Shown: positions 6,627 to 14,456 of the stretch, piece by piece
Numbering within the stretch: position 1 is the stretch's first letter
How the letters are laid out: the number at the start of each line of letters is the position of its first letter
From: Gammaproteobacteria bacterium
GTDB lineage: Bacteria; Pseudomonadota; Gammaproteobacteria; Pseudomonadales; Cellvibrionaceae
Direction of reading: 5' to 3'
Assembly (NCBI GenBank): GCA_021151625.1
Contig: JAGKWY010000091.1
Location: 1-31,702 of the forward strand
DNA length: 31,702 bases
Notes under the pieces: generated by a model
What the model was told of the DNA's origin: nothing
The model's database searches: none
Seen by the model: only the letters and a program-made list of their open reading frames with translations
Position numbers and translations under genes: made by a program

Positions 6627-8447
6627 CTATTCTGTTTGCCCTTTTAATTGGCGTGTAATCAGGTCTGGCGTTAAAAGTTGCGGTAACACATCGGCCTTTC
6701 CGGCGCGATTTGCCGGGAACCAAAGGTATAGGGGCACGCCACTGCGGCCATATTCTTGCAAAAGTTCGGTGATTTTCGGATCGGTATTGGTCCAGTCACC
6801 TTTTAATGTCGCCACATTCAGCTCATCAAATACTTTTTCTACCGCCTGTGTGTGGAGGGCGACTCGTTCATTAGCCAGGCAGGTCAGGCACCAATCAGCA
6901 GTCAGGTTGATAAACACCGGGCGTCCCTGTGCGCGCAGTTCGCTGAGTAATTCAGGGCTATAGGCTTGCCAGCGGCCAGCGGTTTGTTGGGTTTTCTCTG
7001 ATGTTGCAGGTGTTTGCCATATAAGGCTGAGTGCAATTAGCCAGCTGGTAGCAATCAACAGACTGCGCAGTAGCTGCCAGAATCCCGCCGCTTGTTTTCC
7101 CCACAACCAACAGGCAAACGCAATCAATACTGCGCCTGTTATCAATGTGGCCATGCCCGTAACGCTGGTCTGGCGGCCATAAACCCACAGCAGCCATATG
7201 GCGCTCAGGTAGAGCGGGAAGGCCAGGAGCTGTTTGAGGTTATCCATCCAGGCGCCTGGCTTGGGCAGGCGATTAGCGAGTGCAGGTAAATAGCAGAGCA
7301 GTAACAGCGGCAGAGCCATGCCAAAACCCAGGGCGGCAAATATGGTGATGCACACATAAGCGGGTTGAGTCAGGGCAAAGCCCAGCGCAGTTCCCATAAA
7401 CGGAGCGGTACAGGGGCTGGCAACTACTGCAGCGAGTACGCCGGTGAAGAAGGAGCCACTTAGTCCGGACTTTTGCGTCAGGTTTTGCCCTGCACCCATC
7501 AGGCTGCCGCCAAAATGAATTAATCCGGACATGCTCAAGCCCATCACAAAAAACAAATAGGCAAGGGCGGCAATCAGACCGGGCGATTGCAACTGAAAGC
7601 CCCAGCCAATCGCTTCGCCACCTTTTCTGGCGAGCAGCAGGGCAATCGCAAAGCCAACAAAGCAGGCCACAATCCCCAGGGTGTAAACCCAGCCGTGAAT
7701 CGCCAGGCGCGCACGATCAGCAGCTGCCAGGCTCATCACCTTAATAGAAAGCACCGGAAAGACGCAGGGCATCAGATTCAGGATGATGCCGCCCAGCAAC
7801 GCAAAAATAACGGCTTGGAGTAGCCAGGTGGATGCTGTTGGGGGGCTGGAAGTTGCAGGATTGGATATCGTTAAATCACTAGTGGCCGGTGTATTGGTAG
7901 TTTCACCGGGTGTTGGTGTGGCTGCCACGTTAGATTGTTCAACCACCAGCGCATTGGCAGGATCAATTGCCAGGCTTTTCTTTTGTGGCGGATAACAAAG
8001 GCCTGCATCGGCACAGCCCTGAAACTCCAGCTTAAGCACAAAAGGTTTATCGATTCCGACCAGGTCAAAACTGGCGCTGACCTCATGGTAGTGCACCATA
8101 GTTTCGCGCTCGAATAGCTCGTCATACTTCATTTTGCCCAGTGTGTAGCTGGGGCTAAGAGTGATGCCTTCGTCCGCCTTGAATTTGAAGCGCTCCTCAT
8201 AGAGGTAGTAGCCATCGGCGATAGTCCAATGCAGCAAGAGCTTGCCCTGCTCAATGGAAAAGGCTGGAATAAATGCCTGACCTACCGGCAGAAACTCATC
8301 TTGCGCGGCGATTTTATTGTCCAGCGATACCGGGGACTGGTTGAAACTCTGGTTTTTGGGCGCGAAAGGGTCATCGGCTGCATTGGCACAAAGGCATGCA
8401 ACCAGCAGCCAGGATTGCAGCGAGAGGGAAATCAGGCGTGAAAGCAT
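6627..8447 (-). CDS. dsbD: thiol:disulfide interchange protein DsbD
   Basis: Carries electrons from cytoplasmic thioredoxin across the inner membrane to periplasmic DsbC, DsbG and cytochrome c maturation partners. All three domains are visible. A signal peptide (MLSRLISLSLQSWLLVACLCANA) is followed by the alpha domain with its cysteine pair in GCADAGLCYPP (Cys145 and Cys151). A multi-span core of about 8 helices has the conserved cysteines in LMPCVFPVLS (228) and ASPCTAPF (346). The C-terminal thioredoxin-like gamma domain has ADWCLTC (520, 523). The length is 606 residues from the ATG at 8447, chosen because it opens the signal peptide; a longer in-frame start at 8534 would put an odd arginine-rich stretch ahead of it and run into the divergent gene. 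An Ala/Thr/Pro linker joins the alpha domain to the core. Confidence 0.95.
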   Translation of the reverse strand: MLSRLISLSLQSWLLVACLCANAADDPFAPKNQSFNQSPVSLDNKIAAQDEFLPVGQAFIPAFSIEQGKLLLHWTIADGYYLYEERFKFKADEGITLSPSYTLGKMKYDELFERETMVHYHEVSASFDLVGIDKPFVLKLEFQGCADAGLCYPPQKKSLAIDPANALVVEQSNVAATPTPGETTNTPATSDLTISNPATSSPPTASTWLLQAVIFALLGGIILNLMPCVFPVLSIKVMSLAAADRARLAIHGWVYTLGIVACFVGFAIALLLARKGGEAIGWGFQLQSPGLIAALAYLFFVMGLSMSGLIHFGGSLMGAGQNLTQKSGLSGSFFTGVLAAVVASPCTAPFMGTALGFALTQPAYVCITIFAALGFGMALPLLLLCYLPALANRLPKPGAWMDNLKQLLAFPLYLSAIWLLWVYGRQTSVTGMATLITGAVLIAFACWLWGKQAAGFWQLLRSLLIATSWLIALSLIWQTPATSEKTQQTAGRWQAYSPELLSELRAQGRPVFINLTADWCLTCLANERVALHTQAVEKVFDELNVATLKGDWTNTDPKITELLQEYGRSGVPLYLWFPANRAGKADVLPQLLTPDLITRQLKGQTE

Positions 8448-8561
8448 AGTCGGTTTCTTTAGAGTAATGATGGTTTCCGGGTGTCTGCGAGGCAGAGTTA
8501 CAGTAACATACGCGACCCTATGGACACTGGGCAATGGCTATCATTCCCTGACACCTTTCTG

Positions 8562-9219
8562 GATGAATAAGAAGAAAACTCCACCTTCACCACCGCCTGC
8601 GCCGGTAGTGCAAGCGCCTGCGCCGCTCACCAAAGAGCAGCAGGTGGTAAAAATGTTGATTCTTAATGGCGAATACACCCTGTCACAAAATATGTTGCTA
8701 ACGCCGAAAAATGACAATGCCTACGACTATTTTCGCGCGGCGCTCAAGCTGGACCCGAACAACCAACGTGCAAAAGGTGGCTTGCAGGGAATCGTCATGC
8801 GCTATGTGGATCTCGCACGCCAGGCCGCTGCGCGTGGCAATTATTCGCAGGCAACAACCATGCTGAATAATGCGCGTATTGTTGACCCGGCGAATCTGCT
8901 GATCAAAGAAGTTTCCGATGGTATCAGTGAGCAAATTAAATCAGCACCGCCGGTAGAGCCTTATCGCGGCGGTGCACATGAGTTCCTGCTGGATGCCAGT
9001 TTGGTAGGAAAAGATGACCCAAAAATTCTTGCGCGAATTGCCGAGGTAACTAACAAAGTTAAAGAGACCAATAGTTTGGCCATGATTATCGCGCGCACAG
9101 ATATTGAAGGTCGCTGGATCTACCAAAAAATGCGTGATGCCGCGCCCGGTTACAGGGTCCGTGGTGATATCAAACTTGGCAGTCCGGTGCGCATTGTGTT
9201 GGAGCCTGTCGCGCAATAA
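8562..9219 (+). CDS. TPR-like repeat protein
   Basis: About 218 residues from the ATG at 8562 (MNKKKTPPSPPPAPVVQAP). A Pro/Ala-rich front is followed by two helical repeats resembling tetratricopeptides: YDYFRAALKLDPNNQRAKGGLQGI and then LARQAAARGNYSQATTMLNNARIVDPANLLI. A smaller alpha/beta tail follows, with IARTDIEGRWIYQKMRDAAPGYRVRGDI. The true start is uncertain. The frame is open further up, to an ATG at 8467 that gives a short MMVSGC sequence resembling a lipobox but without a hydrophobic core. No strong ribosome binding site marks either start. It is transcribed away from dsbD. The exact function is unknown; an envelope-associated scaffold role is a guess from the Pro-rich front and repeats. 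Confidence 0.7.
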
Positions 9220-9257
9220 TTTTTTTGCCGCCAGGGCAAAGCGCTGTACTTTTTTAG

Positions 9258-9288
9258 TAAAGTTATTTTATTTAATAAAGTTATTTTA
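9258..9288. repeat. AT-rich 13-bp direct repeat
   Basis: TAAAGTTATTTTA occurs at 9258-9270 and again at 9276-9288, an 18-base period. The repeat sits just upstream of the secreted protein gene that starts at 9309, so it may be part of the promoter. It does not resemble a known operator. Confidence 0.5.
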
Positions 9289-9308
9289 ATAATGCAAAGG
9301 AACTAGGG

Positions 9309-9884
9309 ATGAAAAAAGCAATGCAATTAGCTGTACTAATGGCTGGTGCGGCAACAGTACAATTATCGGCAGCACAAGAGGCTTTGGGTAATCAGTATTG
9401 GATGGAGCTTGGTGTGGGTGGTGATTTCACTTCGCTGCAAATGAAAACAGCAAGGGATGATAAGGGCTGGGCGCTGGGATATTTTGCCTACGATGAATTT
9501 GAATTCCTTAATGGTGATCGCGCTTTAACGAAGGATGGTCGCGATATTATTGATGACGAAATGAGCGAGTACAGTTTGTTGCGGATCTATCGTCATCAAA
9601 ATCGCTGGTTTGCGTCGGATTTGGGGGTAGGGCTTGGTCATATTGAGGGCTATAAAGCAGAATCCTGTACGCAGACAACATCAGAAAATTTATTTTGGGG
9701 AAGTGTTACAACTGATTATTGCGATAAGGTCAGAGTGAAAGGATTATCGCTGCCTGTAGAAGCCAATTTTATCTTTGGGCGCTACCTGGGGATTGGCGTA
9801 AAACTGCGCGCAACCTTTGCAGAAGATTTCAATAGTGCATCCGCAGGCATTACTATTCCTTTGGGAACTTTCACCAAACGTTAA
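9309..9884 (+). CDS. secreted beta-rich protein of unknown function
   Basis: 191 residues with a clear Sec signal peptide (MKKAMQLAVLMAGAATVQLSAAQ). The mature part has alternating polar and hydrophobic strands, such as YWMELGVGGDF, WFASDLGVGLGHI and YLGIGVKLRATFAE, and could form a small outer-membrane beta-barrel of about 8 strands. Two cysteines in AESCTQTT and TDYCDK may form a disulfide in an extracellular loop. I do not recognise the family. A ribosome binding site (AAGGA) lies about 9 bases before the ATG. Its stop shares the TTAA palindrome with the stop of the converging MAPEG gene, with no terminator between them. Confidence 0.75.
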   Translation: MKKAMQLAVLMAGAATVQLSAAQEALGNQYWMELGVGGDFTSLQMKTARDDKGWALGYFAYDEFEFLNGDRALTKDGRDIIDDEMSEYSLLRIYRHQNRWFASDLGVGLGHIEGYKAESCTQTTSENLFWGSVTTDYCDKVRVKGLSLPVEANFIFGRYLGIGVKLRATFAEDFNSASAGITIPLGTFTKR

Positions 9885-10279
9885 ATTTTTGTGAGCAATT
9901 CAATCCATATTGCTACCAGAAAATATAAACCAATACCAAATGCGAGTGACCTCACTAGCACCTGATTAATGGTTATGTGCACAAGGGTGTGAATGTACCT
10001 TGAAATAACAAATCCCCATGCATTAAAGGTGAGCGGGTCACTCGTATAGCTCAAACTAAAAGCAAGAACGCAGGCCGCAACAAAAATAGGCGGGAGTTGG
10101 AATAAGTTGTTCAGGTTGTTCGTTGTTTTGGTGACGTATCCTGGCTCTTTGCTAATGTTAAATGTTTCATAATGAGACAGTTTTAACTCGCCAAATTTAA
10201 CTGCCCACATACGACACACAAAAGCCACGACAAACATAGATGCCATTAAAATAAGTAATAGCGCTAATGGTTCCTTCAT
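9881..10279 (-). CDS. MAPEG-family membrane protein
   Basis: About 132 residues with four predicted membrane spans: LALLLILMASMFVVAFVCRM, IFVAACVLAFSLSYT, a third around WGFVISRYIHTLVHI, and LAFGIGLYFLVAIWIELL. The segment NNLNNLFQLPPIFVAACVLAF matches the MAPEG signature, in which an Asn-rich turn leads into the second helix. Bacterial MAPEG proteins are mostly uncharacterised; eukaryotic members handle glutathione and eicosanoids. The start was taken as ATG 10279. A GTG at 10318 would add 13 residues ahead of the first helix and is less likely. The gene converges on the secreted-protein gene and overlaps its stop codon. Confidence 0.8.
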   Translation of the reverse strand: MKEPLALLLILMASMFVVAFVCRMWAVKFGELKLSHYETFNISKEPGYVTKTTNNLNNLFQLPPIFVAACVLAFSLSYTSDPLTFNAWGFVISRYIHTLVHITINQVLVRSLAFGIGLYFLVAIWIELLTKI

Positions 10280-10461
10280 CGTTTGGTTCTCACATCGCTG
10301 GTTATTCAGAAGTTGCACTATAAATCGCTACGCACCTGTTTTGCCATATCAGATTCTAATCCTGAAATCGGTTGATGTTATCAGCTGCGGGTTTATAGGA
10401 TGCCTGAATCCCCCGGTTTTTTTTGTTATGCTTTGCGCCTGTTTTTGGGGCTGGCCAGCTT

Positions 10462-11739
10462 ATGCGTATTCTCTATTCCTGTGTTTTTTACCTGTTGCTA
10501 CCGTTTATTTTATTACGCCTCTTGTGGCGTTCCTTTGCGGCGCCTGCTTATGCGCGGCGTTGGGCTGAGCGGTTTGGCTTTTTTCCGTATTTGCGTACCA
10601 CTAAAAAGGTGGTGTGGCTGCATACGGTGTCGGTAGGGGAGTTTTTAGCGGCTCTGCCGATGATTCGCCGGTTGCTGGCTGATGAGTCTTTGCAGTTGGT
10701 GATTACCACTACCACCCCCACAGGGTCCGAGCGGGTGAAGGCGACCCTGGGCGATGCAGTGTTTCATGTCTATGCACCCTACGATGTGCCTGATGCCCTG
10801 GCCCGCTTTTTTGCGCGCATCAACCCTACCATTTATCTGGTGATGGAAACCGAGTTGTGGCCCAACACCCTGGCTGCTTGTGCGCGCCGAAAAATCCCCG
10901 CGATATTAATTAACGGGCGTTTGTCTGAACGTTCAGCGCGCGGCTATGCGCGTTTTGCTGCGCTCACATCGCCTATGCTAAATAATCTGTCATTGGCCCT
11001 GATCCAAAATGCAGCTGATGCCGCGCGTTTTTCACAGCTTGGGTTACCCGAAGCCAAAGTGTGTGTAACAGGTAATATCAAATTTGATTTAACACTCACA
11101 GATGAGCTGCGCGCGCGCGCGACTGAGTTGAAAGCGAAGCTAGCTGTGGCAGGTGAGCGACTGGTATGGATTGCTGCCAGTACCCATCAAGGTGAAGATG
11201 AAATTATTCTCGACGCTTTTTCTGCGGTGCGAAAAAAATTAGCTGATTGCGGGCAGTCGCTATTATTGATTTTGGTTCCGCGTCACCCGGAGCGGTTCGA
11301 ACGGGTAGGGCAGTTGTGTGAAGCGCGTGGTTTTACAGTTTTGCGCCGCAGTCGCGCGGAGATTTCAGCGGACATGGATATTCTGCTGGGCGATACCATG
11401 GGCGAGTTAATGTTGTTGTTTGGTGCGAGCGATATGGCTTTTGTGGGTGGTAGTCTGGTGCCCAATGGCGGGCATAATTTTATTGAACCTGCTGCCTGGG
11501 GCTTGCCCTTGTTCAGTGGCGAGCACCTGTTTAATTTTGCCGAAGTGTCAAGTTTGTTAGCGGCAGCTGATGCACTGGATATCGCACACAATGCTGATGA
11601 GTTAACCACTATTATTCATGGTTTTTGTGCGAGCGAGGAATTGCGTAAACATAAAGGCCAAAATGCGTTGCGTGTGGCAATGGAGAATCGTGGCGCACTG
11701 GATAAAACGCTGGCGCAAATCAACGCCATATTGAAATAA
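10462..11739 (+). CDS. waaA: 3-deoxy-D-manno-octulosonic acid transferase
   Basis: Adds Kdo from CMP-Kdo to lipid IV-A at the inner-membrane face, an early step of LPS core synthesis. From the ATG at 10462 it is 425 residues, the same as E. coli WaaA. A single N-terminal anchor (ILYSCVFYLLLPFILLRLLW) is followed by the GT-B fold: HTVSVGEFLAALP with the catalytic glutamate Glu60, METELWPNTLAAC, INGRLSERSARGY, TGNIKFDL, AASTHQGEDE, and the C-terminal FVGGSLVPNGGHNFIEPAAWGLP motif that binds CMP-Kdo. An upstream in-frame ATG at 10423 would put extra residues ahead of the anchor and is not needed. A strong terminator follows. Confidence 0.97.
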   Translation: MRILYSCVFYLLLPFILLRLLWRSFAAPAYARRWAERFGFFPYLRTTKKVVWLHTVSVGEFLAALPMIRRLLADESLQLVITTTTPTGSERVKATLGDAVFHVYAPYDVPDALARFFARINPTIYLVMETELWPNTLAACARRKIPAILINGRLSERSARGYARFAALTSPMLNNLSLALIQNAADAARFSQLGLPEAKVCVTGNIKFDLTLTDELRARATELKAKLAVAGERLVWIAASTHQGEDEIILDAFSAVRKKLADCGQSLLLILVPRHPERFERVGQLCEARGFTVLRRSRAEISADMDILLGDTMGELMLLFGASDMAFVGGSLVPNGGHNFIEPAAWGLPLFSGEHLFNFAEVSSLLAAADALDIAHNADELTTIIHGFCASEELRKHKGQNALRVAMENRGALDKTLAQINAILK

Positions 11740-11761
11740 AATATTGTTACATTTAAAAACA

Positions 11762-11796
11762 AAAAACGCCGGGGCAATAACTGCCCCGGCGTTTTT
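11762..11796. terminator. bidirectional terminator between waaA and pectate lyase
   Basis: AAAAACGCCGGGGCA and TGCCCCGGCGTTTTT are perfect complements around a short loop (ATAAC), giving a GC-rich stem flanked by A5 and T5 on the two sides. It can end waaA on the plus strand and the pectate lyase gene on the minus strand. Confidence 0.93.
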
Positions 11797-11850
11797 ATTT
11801 CAACGTTTAATAAATTCGCGCAGAAACTGTCAATTAATAAAAGCTACCCA

Positions 11851-12816
11851 TTAATAATTGGTAATTCCCGAGCTGGTGCAGCTGGCCCACTTGCCAATGC
11901 AAATAGAACCGGCGTTACGTAAACGGCTATTGGTAATTTTCGCGGTGCTGGTAGAACTGTCAGTACGGAAAATTCCTTCACCCATATTGGAAATTTGACA
12001 ACGGTCCACACTGACTGCAATTTTGAAAGTGGTGCCACCATTTTGACGGAGGAATTTACCCATGCTGTCTACCACGCAATTGGAAACGTTGAGTGTAGAT
12101 GCGGCATTCACCTGGATAAATTTATCCGAACCGGCGTAGCCAGAAATATTTTTCACATTTACTGTGCCGGAGGATTTAATGGTCATTGCATCCTCACCTA
12201 CATTCGTCCAGCGAATATTGTCGATGGTGCCACCGTTGTAAAAATGAATGCCGTCGGCCGCGTTATTGCCAAAGACAACATTTTTCAAGGTTGCACCATT
12301 TTCTACGCGGAATACAGGTTTTTGGCCTTCGCTTTGGCTGCCGTCACCCAGTGCACTGGTCGCATTAAATACTTTACAGCCACCGTCATAAGTACCACTG
12401 GAAACAATAATGGTTGAACTTACATTCACAGTGCTACCGCCAGATCCGCAGGTTGCGCCGGTAATGCTGCCGCTCGAGCCACCACCTCCGCCGCTACTGC
12501 TGGTACTGCCAGACGATGAGGCTGGAGTAGAAGACGTTGTGCCGCCAGAGCCAGATTTTGGAATCGAGCATTCTTTTACTGACTTGGAGGGATTTGGGTC
12601 AGAACCGAAGGTGGCAACGCTACAGCTAAAACTGCCGCTTAAAATTTTGTAAACAAATTTATCGGCAGCACCAAAGGCAACATTGGTAGCACTGCTCACA
12701 GAGCAGGTTTCGCCAACTTTACAAATGGTGACATAACCTTCGGGGCGGTTAGATGCAGAAAATGCGCTGGCAGCGCAACCGAGTAACGCAGTGGTGATAA
12801 ATAATTTTTTTAGCAT
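11851..12816 (-). CDS. secreted pectate lyase, family PL3, with N-terminal domain
   Basis: Cleaves polygalacturonate by calcium-dependent beta-elimination outside the cell. Layout of the 321 residues: signal peptide to about residue 20 (ALLGCAASAFSA); a small domain with four cysteines (about 22-85) starting NRPEGYVTICKVGETC; a Ser/Gly linker (about 88-117); then the PL3 beta-helix from about 118 to the end. Family signatures are SSGTYDGGCKVFNA, GDGSQSEGQKPVF, NGATLKNVVFGNNAADGIHF and TNVGEDAMTIK. The N-terminal domain is not one I can name; its place before a Ser/Gly linker suggests substrate or surface binding. No carbohydrate transporter is adjacent. The gene shares a bidirectional terminator with waaA. 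Confidence 0.9.
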   Translation of the reverse strand: MLKKLFITTALLGCAASAFSASNRPEGYVTICKVGETCSVSSATNVAFGAADKFVYKILSGSFSCSVATFGSDPNPSKSVKECSIPKSGSGGTTSSTPASSSGSTSSSGGGGGSSGSITGATCGSGGSTVNVSSTIIVSSGTYDGGCKVFNATSALGDGSQSEGQKPVFRVENGATLKNVVFGNNAADGIHFYNGGTIDNIRWTNVGEDAMTIKSSGTVNVKNISGYAGSDKFIQVNAASTLNVSNCVVDSMGKFLRQNGGTTFKIAVSVDRCQISNMGEGIFRTDSSTSTAKITNSRLRNAGSICIGKWASCTSSGITNY

Positions 12817-13042
12817 GATTACAATCTCGTCAAGTTATTAGGAAAGATAAAAAGACGGATTGACCGAAACAAATAAGTCTGAATCTTCAGGGGAATTACC
12901 GCTTTCCAGAAATACAGGTACAGACTTTTTTATAGTTATTAGTGCTCTTGGTACTGCGAAAAGCAAAATAACTATACGGATTTTTTACTGGAATGAAATT
13001 TTTTTATCAGACAATTATTGTTTTTGTGACCTGGTGTGCGCT

Positions 13043-13070
13043 ACTGCAATGATTTGAGTGTCATTGCAGT
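13043..13070. repeat. 10-bp perfect stem-loop after the mannanase gene
   Basis: ACTGCAATGA (13043-13052) and TCATTGCAGT (13061-13070) are exact complements around an 8-base loop. It lies 20 bases past the stop of the minus-strand mannanase and has no T run after it on that strand. It may terminate or stabilise the transcript. The rest of the gap 12817-13089, which holds the pectate lyase promoter, shows no supported gene. Confidence 0.6.
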
Positions 13071-13089
13071 GGTGCAGGTTTTTATATTT

Positions 13090-14268
13090 TCATTGGTTAA
13101 AAAATGGTTTCCAATTTATACGCGATTGCGTGATAACTGCAGAATTTTTTAGAAGCATTTTCGCGTTTTTGTTGTGAATCAGTGCCTGGTATTCCTGAGT
13201 GCCATCGCCATTATCCCAGCTTGACCAACTCATCCAATAAGCCATGTCTGGATATTTTTGTTGTAGCTGCTGACTATAACGCTGAGTGTCCAGCGCGCCG
13301 TTACGACTGAGTTTACCGCCAGCAACCGGACCAAATTCGGCCATAGCTATAGGTTTGTTGAATTGCAGATAGGTGTTGTAATCGCGGATGTTTAATTCGT
13401 CGTTATAAGCGGTGCCCGCTACGACATCTACATAGTTTTCTCCCGGATAACGCCACTCAATCGGCTTGATAAAATGCCGCTCCATCAAGGTTGGCCCTTG
13501 GTTGGGTGAATAGACCCACAATAAATTATTCAATTGTTTTTCTACGGTGAAGTAGCGATACATATCAATCCATAAATTTATATAGGGTTGAGGATCTTTC
13601 GGTGCGCTGCTAATTCCCCACCAGAACCAGTCGCCATTCATTTCTTGCAGGGGACGCCACAACACAACCACGCCGGCTTGTTGTAATTCATTGAGTGCAG
13701 CAGCAATGCGATCCAGTTTGCGATGCCAGATTTTATACATGGGGGATTGCGGATTAGTGAGCTGGGTTAAATCCACCTTGCTCATATCGCCGCCTTTGGT
13801 GCGCGTGTGACTCCAAATTCCCGGGTTATTATCGATATCCATTTCATCATTCCACCAGGGATTATGTGGAGCCCAGTTGATGCTAACCAAACCACCGGCG
13901 TTCCAGTAACTAATTAAAACCTTATTGACCGCCGATAATTGCGCAGGCGTGGCGATTTTATCGTGCTCATAATCAACACCAATTATTCCCGGCGCTTCGC
14001 CCGTTGCTGTTTGCAAGCTGAGAATCAGCGGCGCGTATCCTGTTAATCCTTCCGTGTTGAGAATATCGCTGCTGTGTCCCGCGTTCTGCCCGGCGATAAT
14101 ACCGGGAATGGAATTGTTGCTGAGTGCAGCTAGGTAAGCTTGTACAGCCTGCGCGGATTTACTGGCGTTGGCGTTGCTGGTTTTATCAGTGGCACTGGCA
14201 TGAGCTGAGCAGTTAAATACAACGGCGATGAGGGTAAATACGAATTGTAAAAAGCGGTGTTTGTACAT
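13090..14268 (-). CDS. secreted GH26 beta-mannanase
   Basis: A glycoside hydrolase family 26 enzyme that should cleave beta-1,4-mannan with retention. The signal peptide MYKHRFLQFVFTLIAVVFNCSAHA is followed by the catalytic (beta/alpha)8 domain and no extra binding module. The acid/base glutamate lies in VVLWRPLQEMNGDWFWWG (Glu209 from this start) and the nucleophile in PIAMAEFGP (Glu311). Other family marks are NWAPHNPWWND and LLWVYSPNQG. In most GH26 enzymes the residue before the acid/base is His (RPLHEM); here it is Gln. The ATG at 14268 was chosen because GGAG stands 6 bases before it; the ATG at 14280 has none. Length is 392 residues, like single-domain Cellvibrio mannanases. Confidence 0.9.
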   Translation of the reverse strand: MYKHRFLQFVFTLIAVVFNCSAHASATDKTSNANASKSAQAVQAYLAALSNNSIPGIIAGQNAGHSSDILNTEGLTGYAPLILSLQTATGEAPGIIGVDYEHDKIATPAQLSAVNKVLISYWNAGGLVSINWAPHNPWWNDEMDIDNNPGIWSHTRTKGGDMSKVDLTQLTNPQSPMYKIWHRKLDRIAAALNELQQAGVVVLWRPLQEMNGDWFWWGISSAPKDPQPYINLWIDMYRYFTVEKQLNNLLWVYSPNQGPTLMERHFIKPIEWRYPGENYVDVVAGTAYNDELNIRDYNTYLQFNKPIAMAEFGPVAGGKLSRNGALDTQRYSQQLQQKYPDMAYWMSWSSWDNGDGTQEYQALIHNKNAKMLLKNSAVITQSRINWKPFFNQ

Positions 14269-14365
14269 GGGCAACTCCATTCAGCTAAATTTATTATTAA
14301 TACGCGAACGGGTAAAAATTTTTGAATTAAATTCCGACAATTATTAGAGCAAGTTGCAACAATTA

Positions 14366-14439
14366 AAACCAATACCTGTTAACCAATAAAAATGCCGGGA
14401 ACTCGCCCGGCATTTTTATTGGTTAACAGGTATTGGTTT
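14366..14439. terminator. perfect 34-bp inverted repeat containing a terminator
   Basis: The left arm 14366-14399 and right arm 14406-14439 are exact complements over all 34 bases, with a 6-base loop (AACTCG). The inner part has AAAAATGCCGGG facing CCCGGCATTTTT, the shape of a bidirectional terminator. The outer 20 or so bases (AAACCAATACCTGTTAACCA) extend it far beyond normal terminator length. It lies 18 bases past the tolC stop (minus strand) and about 100 bases upstream of the mannanase start, so it should stop tolC transcripts from entering the mannanase. Confidence 0.93.
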
Positions 14440-14456
14440 GAAAATTAATGGTTAGA

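Noticed and set aside
8317..8561. Longer N-terminus for the TPR-like protein, up to position 8317
   Set aside because: It would run antisense through the dsbD signal peptide and the divergent promoter region, and its residues are not protein-like.
12860..13057. Possible 65-codon gene upstream of the pectate lyase
   Set aside because: No ribosome binding site, no family resemblance, and it occupies the promoter region of the pectate lyase.
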